Shown: positions 41,890 to 51,735, counted from the first letter of the stretch. The stretch is DNA of 64,000 nt from Nostocoides sp. HKS02 (GCF_009707485.1 NZ_CP046121.1:1364001-1428000); one strand, 5' to 3'. Numbers and translations: made by a program. Notes: generated by a model from the letters alone, not told the origin.

Positions 41890-44082
41890 CTATTTCGGGT
41901 GATCTCGTCCCATCGCGACGGCCGCGGCCTCGGGGCTGACCTCGCTCACGAGGAAGGCCCACTCCCACGCCACCTGGCGCCACGCGTCATACCGGCCACT
42001 CTTGCCACCGTGCCCGGCGACCATCTCGGTGCGGAGCAGGATCGGTCGCTCCGCCGGGTCGCCGGCTGTCGCCTCCCGAAGCCGCGCCACCCACTTCGCG
42101 GGCTCGGTGAAGTAGACCCGGGTGTCGTTGAGCGAGGTCGTCGCCAGCACCGAGGGGTAGACCGCGCCGTCCCGGACGTTCTCGTACGGCGAGTAGGACT
42201 TCATGTACGCGTACACGTCCGGGTCGGCCAGCGGGTTGCCCCACTCCTCCCACTCCACGACGGTGAGCGGCAGCGTCGGGTCGAGGATCGTGGTCAGGGC
42301 GTCGACGAACGGCACCGCGGCGTGCACGACTCGGAACCGGTGCGGCGCCAGGTTGACCGCCGCGCCGATGAGCAGACCACCGGCCGAACCGCCCTCCGCG
42401 GCCAGGCGATCCGCCGCGACCCAGCCGCGCTCCACCAGGTGGTCGGCACAGGCCACGAAGTCCGTGAAGGTGTTCATCTTGTGCTGGAGCTTGCCGTGGT
42501 CGTACCACGCCCGGCCCAGCTCACCACCGCCGCGCACGTGTGCCACGGCATAGACGAACCCGCGCTGGAGCAGCGACAGCCGCGCCACCGAGAAGTGGGG
42601 GTCGGTGGACAGCTCATACGACCCGTATGCCGTGAGCAACCCCGGGTGGGAACCGTCCGGCTGCGTGCCCACCGGGTAGACGAGTGAGATCGGCACCCGG
42701 GTCCCGTCGGCCGCTGTCGCCCACTCGCGGCGTTGCTCGAAGGCGGCCGGGTCGTAGCCGCCCAGGACCGGCTGCCGCTTGAGCAGCGTGGACCTGCGGG
42801 TGGCGAAGTCGTAGTCGAGCACGGTCCGCGGAGTCACCATCGACTCGTAGACCACCTGCAGCGTGCTGGTCCGCGTCTCCGGGTTGTCGCCCAGGGACAC
42901 CTGGTAGACCGGTTCGTCGAAGGCGAGGTCGTGCACGGCCCCGAACCCGGTGGGCGAGGTCGTGTCGCGCTCCAGCACCCGCAAGGCGGTCAGCCCGTCC
43001 TTGCGCAGCGACAGCACGGCGACGTCGTCGAACGCGTCCACGCCCTGGAACCGTTCGCCCTCGGCACTACTCAGTAACGGCTGCCACTGCTCGTGGGTCG
43101 TCGCGTCGAGGGGCGCCCAGGCGAGGTCGGAGTCGAGGTGGTCGGCGTTGTGCACGATGAGGAGCCGGTCGCCGGCGACCTCGACGTCGTACTCGACGCC
43201 CTCACGGCGGGGCGCCACGACGCGGAGCTCACCGAGCGGTTCGGCGGCGTCGAGGATCCGGATCTCGGAGGTCGTCTTGGACCCCAGGCCGACCAGGATC
43301 CACCGGTCGTCGCGGGAGGCGCCGACCCCCATCCAGAAGCGCTCGTCCGACTCCTCGAGGACGAGCACGTCGGCCTCGCTCGCCGTGCCGACCTCGTGGC
43401 GCCACACCTGGTGCGGGCGCCAGGTCTCGTCGACCCGGGTGTAGAAGAGGTACCGCCCGTCGAGGGAGAACACGCAGCCGTAGCCGATCTCCTGCACAGC
43501 ATCGTCGATGACCGCGCCCGAGCGAAGGTCCTTGACCCGCAAGGCGAACCGCTCGTCGCCCTCGGTGTCGACGGCATAGGCGAGCAGGGTGTGGTCGGGG
43601 CTGACCGTGAGCGCCCCGAGGGAGAAGAACTCGTGGCCCTGGGCCTCGAGGTTGGCGTCGAGCAGGACCTCCTCACCCGCCACGGGGTCGGAGGGCTCGG
43701 GCATCGGGCGGGGCTGACCCTCGACCTTGCGGACCCGGCACTCGATGCCGTACTGCTGGCCCTCCTGGCTGCGTGAGTAGTACCACCACGGACCGCTGGC
43801 GACCGGCACGGACAGATCGGTCTGCTGCGTCCGGGCCCGGATCTCCTCGAAGATCTCCTGGCGCAGCGGCTCGAGGTCGGCGGTGACCGCCTCGGCATAC
43901 GCGTTCTCGGCCTCAAGGTGGGCGATCACTGCCGGGTCGTCCTTGTCCCGCAACCACTCGTAGGGGTCGACGAAGGTGTCACCGTGGTGCAACCGCGTGG
44001 TCTCCTTGCGGGTCGCCCGCGGAGGCGCCAGGGGTGTCCGGGATTTCCAAGGTGTGCGTGGATCGGCCGCAGGAGTGCTCAC
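41890..44082 (-). CDS. ptrB: S9 family peptidase (oligopeptidase B)
   Basis: A 730-residue serine peptidase of the prolyl oligopeptidase family, cleaving peptides after basic residues. The N-terminal beta-propeller spans ~70-430. The catalytic domain has GGSAGGLLIGAAVN (nucleophile Ser), RVYFTEPAKWVARLRE with the Asp/Glu region, and GHGGKSGRYDAW (catalytic His). Early marks are FVDPYEWLRDKDDPAV and GPWWYYSR. The GTG start lies 6 nt from TAGGGT (minus strand, 44089-44094). No signal peptide, so cytosolic. Confidence 0.93.
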   Translation of the reverse strand: MSTPAADPRTPWKSRTPLAPPRATRKETTRLHHGDTFVDPYEWLRDKDDPAVIAHLEAENAYAEAVTADLEPLRQEIFEEIRARTQQTDLSVPVASGPWWYYSRSQEGQQYGIECRVRKVEGQPRPMPEPSDPVAGEEVLLDANLEAQGHEFFSLGALTVSPDHTLLAYAVDTEGDERFALRVKDLRSGAVIDDAVQEIGYGCVFSLDGRYLFYTRVDETWRPHQVWRHEVGTASEADVLVLEESDERFWMGVGASRDDRWILVGLGSKTTSEIRILDAAEPLGELRVVAPRREGVEYDVEVAGDRLLIVHNADHLDSDLAWAPLDATTHEQWQPLLSSAEGERFQGVDAFDDVAVLSLRKDGLTALRVLERDTTSPTGFGAVHDLAFDEPVYQVSLGDNPETRTSTLQVVYESMVTPRTVLDYDFATRRSTLLKRQPVLGGYDPAAFEQRREWATAADGTRVPISLVYPVGTQPDGSHPGLLTAYGSYELSTDPHFSVARLSLLQRGFVYAVAHVRGGGELGRAWYDHGKLQHKMNTFTDFVACADHLVERGWVAADRLAAEGGSAGGLLIGAAVNLAPHRFRVVHAAVPFVDALTTILDPTLPLTVVEWEEWGNPLADPDVYAYMKSYSPYENVRDGAVYPSVLATTSLNDTRVYFTEPAKWVARLREATAGDPAERPILLRTEMVAGHGGKSGRYDAWRQVAWEWAFLVSEVSPEAAAVAMGRDHPK

Positions 44083-44088
44083 CTGCGC

Positions 44089-44094
44089 ACCCTA
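44089..44094 (-). promoter_or_regulatory. -10 box of ptrB (leaderless)
   Basis: TAGGGT on the minus strand ends 6 nt before the ptrB GTG at 44082, within the 50 bp that separate it from the dnaE stop. Confidence 0.45.
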
Positions 44095-44132
44095 TGCGAC
44101 GCCCCGTCCGAGCCGGAGCGCCAGACGCGGGC

Positions 44133-47100
44133 TCACCCAGCCAGGCAGCGGGCTCCGAGAATGACCTTGAGGTCGCCGAAGAGGGACTCGGTGGCCGACA
44201 CGCGGTAGGAGTCCTCGAGCCGCATCAGGACCGACCGCCCCGGTTGGCTCAGTCGCACGTGCACCTCGGTGGAACCCGGATGCGAGGCGAGCACCGACTT
44301 GAGCTCCTCGATCTTGCCCGTGGTCGCCCGGTTGGTGTCGATGGTCACCACGACCGGCCCCCGCGGACCCTCGGAGATGTCGGGCAGGGTGAGCTCGGAG
44401 GCGTAGATCGTCGGCGTCTCGTCACGGCGGTTGACCCGGCCCTTCACCACGACGACGGCATCGTGGGTGAGCATCGTCGAGACGGTCATGTAGGCGGAGG
44501 GGAAGAACAGGCACTCGATGGCACCCTCGAGGTCCTCGACCGTCACGATCGCCCACAGGTCGCCCTTCTTGGTGCGCTTGACCTGCAGGCCCGTGATGAG
44601 CCCGGCGATCGTGACGTTGGCCCCCTCGGGCTTGCCGTCCTCGCCCATGAGGCTGGCGATCGAGGTGTCGGCGTGGGAGCTCAGCACGTGCTCGATGCCG
44701 AACAGCGGGTGATCGGAGACGTAGAGCCCGAGCATCTCGCGCTCGAACCCGAGCAGGGTCTTCTTGTCCCACTCGACGCCCGGGATGGGCGGGAGCACCG
44801 AGAAGTCGACCGACTCCCCCGCACCGTCGCCGTCGCCGAACCCGAAGCCGGAGAACAGCGAGTCCTGGCCGATGGCCTCCTGGCGCTTGATGTCGATGAA
44901 GTTGTCGATGTAGTCCTCGTGGACGCGGTACAGCCCCTGGCGCGACTCCTGGAGGCCGTCGAACGCCCCGGCCTTGATCAGGGACTCGATCGTGCGCTTG
45001 TTGCACACGACTGCCGGGCACTTGGACAGGAAGTCCTTGAAGGAGGTGAACCGCCCCTTCTCCTCGCGCGCGGCGATGACGGCCTCGACCACGTTGTGCC
45101 CGACGTTGCGGATGGCCTGCAGCCCGAAGCGGATGTCGGTGCCGACGGCGGCGAACCGGCCGACCGAGTCGTTGACGTCGGGCGGCAGGACCTTGATGCC
45201 CATGCGCCGGCACTCGCCGAGGTAGAGCGCGGACTTGTCCTTGTCGTCACCGACGCTGGTGAGCAGCGCGGCCATGTACTCGGCGGGGTAGTTGGCCTTG
45301 AGGTACCCGGTCCAGTACGACACCAGCCCGTATGCCGCGGTGTGGGCCTTGTTGAACGCGTAGTCCGAGAACGGGACCAGCACACCCCACAGGGCCGCGA
45401 TCGAGGCCTCGTTGAAGCCCTTGGCCTTCATGCCCTCGGAGAACGGGACGTACTCGGCGTCGAGCACCTCCTTCTTCTTCTTGCCCATGGCCCGGCGCAG
45501 GAGGTCGGCGCTGCCCAGGGTGTAGCCCGCGAGCTTCTGGGCGATCTCCATGACCTGCTCCTGGTAGATGACCAGGCCGTAGGTGGTCCCCAGGATGGGC
45601 AGGAGGGCGTCGATCATCTCCTGCTGGAGCTTGCCCTCGAGCTGCGGGTCGAGCGGCGTGAGCGCCTGCTTGCCGTTCTTGCGGAGCGCGAAGTTGGTGT
45701 GGGCGTTGACGCCCATGGGACCGGGCCGGTAGAGCGCGAGCGCCGCGGAGATGTCCTCGAAGTTGTCGGGCTGCATCAGCTTGAGCAGCGTGCGCATGCC
45801 ACCGCCGTCGAGCTGGAAGACGCCGAGCGTGTCACCGCGCGAGAGCAGGTCGTAGGTCGCCTGGTCGGTCATGTCCTTGGACAGGGCGTCGAGGTCGATG
45901 TCCTCACCGCGGTTGGCCGACACGTTGTCGATGGCGTCATCGAGGATGGTGAGGTTGCGCAGGCCGAGGAAGTCCATCTTGACCAGCCCGAGCGACTCAC
46001 AGCTCGGGTAGTCGAACTGCGTGATGACCTGGCCGTCCTGGAGCCGCCGCATGATCGGGATGACGTCGATCAGCGGCTCGCTGCTCATGATGACGCCGGC
46101 GGCGTGCACGCCCCACTGGCGCTTGAGCCCCTCGAGCCCGAGCGCGGTGTCGACGATCTCCTTGAAGTGCGGCTCGGTCTCGACCAGCGCCCGGAAGTCG
46201 CCGCCCTCGTTGTAGCGCTTGTGGTCCTTGTTGTAGATCTCGGACAGCGGCACGCCCTTGCCCATGACGTCCGGCGGCATCGCCTTGGTCAGCTGCTCGC
46301 CCACGTTGAACGGGTGCCCCATGACGCGGGCGGCGTCCTTGACCGCCTGCTTGGCCTTGATCGTGCCGTAGGTGACGATCTGGGCGACGCGGTCGGCGCC
46401 GTACTTCTCGGTGACGTACTTGATGACCTCACCGCGGCGGCGCTCGTCGAAGTCGACGTCGAAGTCGGGCATCGACATGCGCTCGGGGTTGAGGAACCGC
46501 TCGAAGATCAGCCCGTGCGGGATCGGGTCGAGGTCGGTGATCTTCATGGCGTAGGCGCACATCGAGCCCGCCCCCGAGCCACGACCGGGACCCACCCGGA
46601 TGCCGTTGGCCTTGGCCCAGTTGATGAAGTCGGCGACGACGAGGAAGTACCCGGCATACCCCTTGGAGACGATGACCTCGGTCTCGAAGGCGGCCTGCTT
46701 GGTGGCGTAGTCGGGGACGCCGCCGGGGAACCTCTCGACCAGGCCCTGCTGGACCTCCTTGATGAACCAGGACTCTTCGTTCTCTCCCGGCGGGCACGGG
46801 AAGCGCGGCATGAACCGCCCCTCACCCTCGGTGAACGAGATGTCGCACATCTCGGCGATGAGCAGGGTGTTGTCACAGGCCTCGGGCAGCTCGCGCCACG
46901 TGTGGCGCATCTCGGCCGGGCTCTTGAGGTAGAAGTCGTCGGCGTCGAACTTGAACCGGCCCGGGTCCATCAGCGTCGAGCCCGACTGCACGCACAGCAG
47001 CGCGGAGTGCGCCTTGGCGTCCTCTGGGCTGGTGTAGTGCAGGTCGTTCGTGGCGACGAGGGGCAGTCCCAGCTCGCGGGCCAGGCGCAGCAGGTCCTTC

Positions 47101-47759
47101 TGCACGCGGCGCTCGATGGACAGACCGTGGTCCATGAGCTCGGCGAAGTAGTTCTCGGCGCCGAAGATGTCCCGGAAGTCACTGGCCGCCTGGAGCGCCT
47201 CGCGGTACTGGCCGAGCCGCAGACGGGTCTGCACCTCACCGGACGGACAGCCCGTGGTCGCGATCAGACCCTGGCCGTACTGGCTGAGCAGCTCGCGGTC
47301 CATGCGGGGCCACTTGGCGTAGACCTGGTCGAGGCTGGCCAGCGAGTCGAGCCGGAAGAGGTTGTGCAGGCCGTTGTTGTTCTTGGCCAGCAGCGTCATG
47401 TGGGTGTAGGCGCCCGAGCCCGAGACGTCGTCACCGGACTGGTGGTCCTCGCCCCACTTCACCCGCGTCTTGTCGGTGCGGTGCGTGCCCGGGGTGACGT
47501 AGGCCTCGACGCCGATGATGGGCTTGACTCCGGTGCCCTGGGCCTTCTTCCAGAACTCGTAGGCACCGAAGACGTACCCGTGGTCGGTCGTCGCGAGGGC
47601 CGGCATCCCCATCTCCGCGGCCCGGGTGAACAGGTCGCCGATCCGCGCCGCGCCATCGAGCATGGAGTACTCGGTGTGCACGTGAAGATGGACGAACGAG
47701 TCTGACTTCGATCCAGAAGCGGTGCTCGAACCTGATCGGGAGGCGGGCTGGGAGGACAT
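44133..47759 (-). CDS. dnaE: DNA polymerase III alpha subunit
   Basis: Replicative polymerase, ~1208 residues. The PHP domain (HLHVHTEYSMLDGAARIGDL), which acts as the proofreading exonuclease in mycobacterial DnaE1, is intact. The polymerase core shows GRGSGAGSMCAYAMKITDLD and the catalytic aspartates in PDFDVDFDERRRG, then VQLD-type motifs (GVFQLDGGGMRTLL), the YQEQVMEIAQ helix, FNKAHTAAYGLV, a tandem helix-hairpin-helix, and an OB fold (VTIAGLITGLQVKRTKKGDL). The start was moved to ATG 47759 (MSSQPASRSG) since TAGACT lies 7 nt before it. It is the last gene of the left-going run after rluD. Confidence 0.97.
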   Translation of the reverse strand: MSSQPASRSGSSTASGSKSDSFVHLHVHTEYSMLDGAARIGDLFTRAAEMGMPALATTDHGYVFGAYEFWKKAQGTGVKPIIGVEAYVTPGTHRTDKTRVKWGEDHQSGDDVSGSGAYTHMTLLAKNNNGLHNLFRLDSLASLDQVYAKWPRMDRELLSQYGQGLIATTGCPSGEVQTRLRLGQYREALQAASDFRDIFGAENYFAELMDHGLSIERRVQKDLLRLARELGLPLVATNDLHYTSPEDAKAHSALLCVQSGSTLMDPGRFKFDADDFYLKSPAEMRHTWRELPEACDNTLLIAEMCDISFTEGEGRFMPRFPCPPGENEESWFIKEVQQGLVERFPGGVPDYATKQAAFETEVIVSKGYAGYFLVVADFINWAKANGIRVGPGRGSGAGSMCAYAMKITDLDPIPHGLIFERFLNPERMSMPDFDVDFDERRRGEVIKYVTEKYGADRVAQIVTYGTIKAKQAVKDAARVMGHPFNVGEQLTKAMPPDVMGKGVPLSEIYNKDHKRYNEGGDFRALVETEPHFKEIVDTALGLEGLKRQWGVHAAGVIMSSEPLIDVIPIMRRLQDGQVITQFDYPSCESLGLVKMDFLGLRNLTILDDAIDNVSANRGEDIDLDALSKDMTDQATYDLLSRGDTLGVFQLDGGGMRTLLKLMQPDNFEDISAALALYRPGPMGVNAHTNFALRKNGKQALTPLDPQLEGKLQQEMIDALLPILGTTYGLVIYQEQVMEIAQKLAGYTLGSADLLRRAMGKKKKEVLDAEYVPFSEGMKAKGFNEASIAALWGVLVPFSDYAFNKAHTAAYGLVSYWTGYLKANYPAEYMAALLTSVGDDKDKSALYLGECRRMGIKVLPPDVNDSVGRFAAVGTDIRFGLQAIRNVGHNVVEAVIAAREEKGRFTSFKDFLSKCPAVVCNKRTIESLIKAGAFDGLQESRQGLYRVHEDYIDNFIDIKRQEAIGQDSLFSGFGFGDGDGAGESVDFSVLPPIPGVEWDKKTLLGFEREMLGLYVSDHPLFGIEHVLSSHADTSIASLMGEDGKPEGANVTIAGLITGLQVKRTKKGDLWAIVTVEDLEGAIECLFFPSAYMTVSTMLTHDAVVVVKGRVNRRDETPTIYASELTLPDISEGPRGPVVVTIDTNRATTGKIEELKSVLASHPGSTEVHVRLSQPGRSVLMRLEDSYRVSATESLFGDLKVILGARCLAG

Positions 47760-47766
47760 CGGGACG

Positions 47767-47772
47767 AGTCTA
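47767..47772 (-). promoter_or_regulatory. -10 box of dnaE (leaderless)
   Basis: TAGACT (minus strand) is 7 nt from the ATG at 47759. This decides the start against a longer open frame. Confidence 0.5.
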
Positions 47773-47870
47773 AGCCGCGCCACCGACTGCCCCTCGGCGT
47801 GTCGGCCTCATGTCGGCCTCGTGTCGCGGCGGATGTCCGCCGTGACCCTCAGCTGATCGTCAACCGCCCC

Positions 47871-48794
47871 TCAGAGCAGCTCGAGCGCCCGCTGGAGGTC
47901 GGCCGGGTACGGGCTCTCGAAGGTGACGTGCCTGCCCGTTCCCGGGTGCTCGAACCCGAGGCCGACCGCATGGAGCCATTGGCGCTCCAGGCCCAGGCGC
48001 GCCGCCAGGGTCGGGTCGGCACCGTAGGTGAGGTCGCCCGCACACGGATGGTGCAGCGCGCTGAAGTGGACGCGGATCTGGTGGGTCCGGCCGGTCTCGA
48101 GGTGGATGTCCAGCAGGGATGCAGCCCGGAAGGCCTCGATGACCTCGTAGTGGGTCACGCTCGGCTTGCCCTTGTCCATGACGGCGAACTTGTAGTCATG
48201 GTTCGGGTGCCGGCCGATCGGGGCGTCGATGGTGCCCACCACCGGGTCGGGCAGCCCCTGGACGAGGGCGTGGTAGGTCTTGTCGACCGAGCGCGACCGG
48301 AAGGCCTGCTTGAGGACGCTGTACGCGTACTCGGACTTCGCCACGACCATCAGGCCGGAGGTGCCGACGTCCAGTCGCGAGACGATGCCCTGGCGCTCGC
48401 TGGCCCCGCTGGTGGCGATGCGGTACCCCGCCGCTGCGAGCCCGCCCAGGACGGTCGGCCCGGTCCAGCCGACGCTCGCGTGCGCCGCGACGCCGACCGG
48501 CTTGTCGACCACGACGAGGTCGTCGTCGTCGTGGATGATCGTCATGCCCGGGACGGGCTCGGCGATCACCGCGAGGGTCGGGCTCTGGTTCACCGCGGGA
48601 AGCAGGACCTCCAACAGGTCACCCGCGCTGACGCGGTCGGACTTGCCGGCCGGCTTGTGGTTGACCTGGACGTCTCCTGCCGAGGCCAGGTCGGCCGCCT
48701 TGGTGCGCGAGACCCCGAAGAGGCGCGCCAGTGCGGCATCGAGTCGTTCGCCTTCGAGCCCGTCGGGGACGAAGAGCGTGCGCGCGTCAGACAT
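47871..48794 (-). CDS. rluD: RluA-family 23S rRNA pseudouridine synthase
   Basis: A 307-residue enzyme that isomerises uridines in rRNA. It has an N-terminal S4 RNA-binding domain ([22 protein letters not shown]), then [14 protein letters not shown], the catalytic-Asp motif [16 protein letters not shown] and [10 protein letters not shown]. It starts 8 nt inside lspA, the gene before it; this pair is widely conserved. RluD by family position; the exact target uridines are not visible. Confidence 0.92.
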   Translation of the reverse strand: MSDARTLFVPDGLEGERLDAALARLFGVSRTKAADLASAGDVQVNHKPAGKSDRVSAGDLLEVLLPAVNQSPTLAVIAEPVPGMTIIHDDDDLVVVDKPVGVAAHASVGWTGPTVLGGLAAAGYRIATSGASERQGIVSRLDVGTSGLMVVAKSEYAYSVLKQAFRSRSVDKTYHALVQGLPDPVVGTIDAPIGRHPNHDYKFAVMDKGKPSVTHYEVIEAFRAASLLDIHLETGRTHQIRVHFSALHHPCAGDLTYGADPTLAARLGLERQWLHAVGLGFEHPGTGRHVTFESPYPADLQRALELL

Positions 48795-49449
48795 GCGCGG
48801 CCCCGTCGTCGTCGACCGAGTCGTGGGTGGTGGTCCGCGCGAGCCCAGCCTCGTGACGGCCATGGTGGGCGCGTATGCCGTCCACGCCGATCCCGCGCCA
48901 CGCCAGGACCGCGATGAAGGCAGCCGCCCCGACGATGGCGATGTCGGCCACGTTGCCGATGAACAGGCCGAAGTAGTCGATGAAGTCCACCACGTGACCG
49001 CGTCCGGGACCGGGCGGCCGGACCATCCGGTCGGTGAGGTTGCCCAGGGAACCACCGAGCAGCAGGCCGAGCGCCCACGCCCAGGCCGCGCTGCCGATCC
49101 GTCGGGCCGTGCGCAGGATGAACACCAGCACCCCACAGGCGATGAGCGTCATCACCCACGTCGCCCCGTTGCCGATGGAGAAGGCCGCTCCGGCATTGCG
49201 GATGAGGTTCAGCCTGATGAGGTCGCCGACCACCGCCACGGGCTCCCCCGGCGTCAGCCGGTCGAGGGCCACGACCTTGGAGACCTGGTCCGCGGCATAC
49301 GCGACCACGGCGGTGACGCCCATGAGGACGAACAGCGTCCGCTGGCGCGGGGGGCGGGTGGAGTGGGGGTCGGGGGCCGTGTCCGGCACCCCGCTGGATT
49401 CGTCGGCCGCGATCAGCGGCGCTCCTGCTTCGTCTTGCATGTCACGCAT
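48787..49449 (-). CDS. lspA: Lipoprotein signal peptidase II
   Basis: Membrane aspartyl protease that cuts signal peptides of lipoproteins. The ~220-residue protein has four membrane segments ([68 protein letters not shown]). The catalytic pair is seen in [12 protein letters not shown] and [10 protein letters not shown]. An acidic ~35-residue N-terminal extension and a polar C-terminal tail are added to the usual ~160-residue core. The start codon lies inside the end of the dksA-like gene (37-nt overlap); ATG 49440 is an alternative. Confidence 0.93.
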   Translation of the reverse strand: MRDMQDEAGAPLIAADESSGVPDTAPDPHSTRPPRQRTLFVLMGVTAVVAYAADQVSKVVALDRLTPGEPVAVVGDLIRLNLIRNAGAAFSIGNGATWVMTLIACGVLVFILRTARRIGSAAWAWALGLLLGGSLGNLTDRMVRPPGPGRGHVVDFIDYFGLFIGNVADIAIVGAAAFIAVLAWRGIGVDGIRAHHGRHEAGLARTTTHDSVDDDGAAHV

Positions 49450-50267
49450 AGGGTCGCACGAGGAGCGGCCTGAAGGCGAAGTTTGCCAATCGGGTTCCCA
49501 CAGGACTCGCAGATCCCGTAGGTGCCGTTGTCGAGGCGCTCGAGGGCGTGGAGGTTCTGCTCGAGCATCTCGCGGGCGTTGTTGGCCAACGAGATCTCCT
49601 GCTCGCGCTCGAACGTCTTGGCGCCGGCATCGGCCTGGTCGTCCCCTGCGCCATCGCCCGCGTCACGCATCAGCCCGACGAGGTCGGCCTCGGCCACGCT
49701 GATCTCCTGACGCAGATGGGCCACGTCCGCCTCGATCTCGGTGCGGACCTCGCGTAGCTCCTTGGCGGTCCAGGGGGACTCGTCGGCGCGGACGGCCAGG
49801 GCGCGCGGGGCGACCTTCTTCGCGGCGGCACTGCCGGCCCGCTTCGTGGCGGTCTTCGTGGCGGTCTTAGGGGCGGTCTTCGCCGCCGTCTTGGTCGTCG
49901 TCTTGGTCGGCGCGGTCTTGGTGGCCGTCTTGGTGACCGTCGTGGTGGCGGTCTTCGCCGCCCTCTTGGTCGTGGCGATCTTGGTGGCGGGGGCGGCCTT
50001 GGTCGTCGTGGTCTTCGTGGCGGTCTTGGTGGCGGTCTTGGTGGCGGGCGCGGCCTTCTTCGCCACCGGGCTCTTGCTCGCGGGCTTGGCCACCGTCCTG
50101 GTCACCGTCTTGGCCACCGTCTTGGTCGCCGTCTTGGTCGCGGTCTTGGTCTTGGTCGCCGTCTTGGGGGCGCTCTTCGTCGCCGTTCTCGCCGGTGCCA
50201 CGGTGGTGCGGGTGGCAGCCTTGGTGGCCGGTGCGGACGTCGTTGAGGCTTTCGCCTTCTGTGCCAT
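49413..50267 (-). CDS. DksA/TraR zinc-finger protein with an Ala/Lys/Thr-rich histone-H1-like N-terminus
   Basis: A 284-residue fusion. Residues 1-~150 are a low-complexity basic tail of TK/ATK/AAK repeats (KTATKTKTATKTATKTVAKT type), close in character to histone H1 or mycobacterial HupB tails. Residues ~165-284 are a DksA/TraR module: a coiled coil (ELREVRTEIEADVAHLRQEI) and the C4 zinc finger CESCGNPI...CVTCK. DksA-type proteins bind the RNA polymerase secondary channel; the tail should bind DNA or RNA, so the protein might act on transcription within compact chromatin. This is inference. It sits between divIVA and lspA. Confidence 0.85.
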   Translation of the reverse strand: MAQKAKASTTSAPATKAATRTTVAPARTATKSAPKTATKTKTATKTATKTVAKTVTRTVAKPASKSPVAKKAAPATKTATKTATKTTTTKAAPATKIATTKRAAKTATTTVTKTATKTAPTKTTTKTAAKTAPKTATKTATKRAGSAAAKKVAPRALAVRADESPWTAKELREVRTEIEADVAHLRQEISVAEADLVGLMRDAGDGAGDDQADAGAKTFEREQEISLANNAREMLEQNLHALERLDNGTYGICESCGNPIGKLRLQAAPRATLCVTCKTKQERR

Positions 50268-50393
50268 GGTCTGCCAGGCCCCTCGGTCGCAGGGCGCTCC
50301 GGCAGAGCGCCATCAGGTGCCGCGAGGATAAGCGCTCAGCGCCCCGTACTCAACGGCAAAACGCTGAGAGTTCCCACCCATCTCCCAGCGCGC

Positions 50394-50434
50394 GAAGAGG
50401 GCGCCCTCCGCGTGGTGCGGTGGGCGCCCTCTTC
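50394..50434 (-). terminator. Terminator after divIVA
   Basis: GAAGAGGGCGCCC (50394-50406) and GGGCGCCCTCTTC (50422-50434) form a perfect 13-bp stem with a 15-base loop, 16 nt beyond the divIVA stop. No T-run follows. It separates divIVA from the dksA-like gene. Confidence 0.8.
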
Positions 50435-50450
50435 GTGGCCTCGTGGAGTG

Positions 50451-51632
50451 CTAGTGGGACTCAGCCTCGGCGTGCTGGGGCTCGTTCTCGCCCTGGCCCT
50501 CGTCGTGGCCGTCGCCCGGCTCCAGACCGGTGTGACCGAGGTCGGCCAGCTGCTCCTCGATGAAGTTCTTGAGGCGCGCGCGGTAGTCCCGCTCGAAGGT
50601 GCGCAGCTCATCGATCTTCTTCTCCAGGAGGCTCCGCTCACGGCCGAGCTCCTCGAGGATCTGCGCCTTCTTCTGCTGGGCCTCGTGCACCATGCCCGTG
50701 GACCGCTCGCGGGCCTCGGTGATGAGCTGCTCGTGCTTGGTCGTGGCGTCCTGGACGAGGTCGTCGTGGCGGGCCTGGCCGGTGGCGACGAGCTCGTCGT
50801 GGCGGGCCTGGGCGGTGGACAGGAGCTCGTCGTGGCGGCTCTGGCCCTCGCCGACCAGCTGGTCGTGCTGGGCCTGGGCCTCGGCGATGAGCCGGTCACG
50901 CGTCGACTCGCCCTGGCCGACATGCTCGTCGTGCAGGCGCTGGGCCATTTCGAGTAGTGCTGCGGCACTGGCGCCGCCACCGGCCGCGGCCGCGCCGAGG
51001 GCCACGGTGGGGGCTTCGGCCTGAGCGGTGGCATTGCGCTGGGCCGCCTCGGCCTGGGCACGGGCCTGCTGCAGCTGCTGCTCGGCTGCCCTGAGGCGCT
51101 CCTCGGCCTCCTGGGCGCGCTTCTCGGCCTCCTGGGCGCGGGCTTCGGCTGCCTTCGCGGCCTCGGAGACCTGCGCGTCGGCGCCGCTGTGCACGCCGGA
51201 GATCTTGTCCTGGGCGGCCTTCTCGGCCTCGGCGATGCGCGCCTGTGCGACCTTCTCGGCCTCCTGCGCCTTCGCGGTCGCGGCAGCGATGCGGTCCTGT
51301 GCGGCCTTCTCGGCCTCTGCTGCCTTGGCCTGCACGGCGGCGATGCGGTCGCTGCTCTCGCGCCCTGCCTTGGCCTCGGCCTCCTCGGCAGCCTTCGCCT
51401 CAGCGGCCTTGCGGGCCTGCGTGGCGGCATCCGGCTTGGCCACCGGGGCCATGCCCTTGCTCGACCGGCACTCGTTGAGCTGCTCACGCAGGTCGTCAGA
51501 GTCCTTGACGATCCGGCGCATCTCGGCCACGACCTCGTCGAGGAAGTCGTCGACCTCCCGCTCGTCGTAGCCACGCCGGAACTGGGTAGGCGTGAAGTTC
51601 TTGTTGAGGACGTCCTCAGGCGTGAGCGTCAT
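50451..51632 (-). CDS. divIVA: DivIVA/Wag31-family polar growth protein with hendecad repeats
   Basis: A 393-residue coiled-coil protein, longer than the usual ~260-300. The N-terminal membrane-binding domain reads MTLTPEDVLNKNFTPTQF, then RRGYDEREVDDFLDEVV, as in Wag31. Residues ~75-190 are an Ala/Glu/Lys coiled coil. A short linker (TVALGAAAAGGGASAAALLE) follows, then six tandem 11-residue repeats at ~residues 245-310 and a second coil (RERSTGMVHEAQQKKAQILE). The polar C-tail is acidic (GDGHDEGQGENEPQHAE). It should mark poles and organise cell-wall growth. The ATG 51632 was chosen by family match; an ATG 24 nt upstream is possible. Confidence 0.92.
   Translation of the reverse strand: MTLTPEDVLNKNFTPTQFRRGYDEREVDDFLDEVVAEMRRIVKDSDDLREQLNECRSSKGMAPVAKPDAATQARKAAEAKAAEEAEAKAGRESSDRIAAVQAKAAEAEKAAQDRIAAATAKAQEAEKVAQARIAEAEKAAQDKISGVHSGADAQVSEAAKAAEARAQEAEKRAQEAEERLRAAEQQLQQARAQAEAAQRNATAQAEAPTVALGAAAAGGGASAAALLEMAQRLHDEHVGQGESTRDRLIAEAQAQHDQLVGEGQSRHDELLSTAQARHDELVATGQARHDDLVQDATTKHEQLITEARERSTGMVHEAQQKKAQILEELGRERSLLEKKIDELRTFERDYRARLKNFIEEQLADLGHTGLEPGDGHDEGQGENEPQHAEAESH
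50703..50900 (-). repeat. Six tandem 33-bp units coding 11-residue hendecads
   Basis: Inside divIVA the units read RDRLIAEAQAQ, HDQLVGEGQSR, HDELLSTAQAR, HDELVATGQAR, HDDLVQDATTK and HEQLITEARER. The 11-residue period (three helical turns) is that of hendecad coiled coils. Confidence 0.9.
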
Positions 51633-51735
51633 GTAGTCACCTCGGTTGGCTGGCATGAGCAGTGCAGGTCAAGCATCGCAGACTCAGGGTCACGGGCCAG
51701 CCTAGATGATCGGGCGGGTCGGTTGCCGCGAACGG

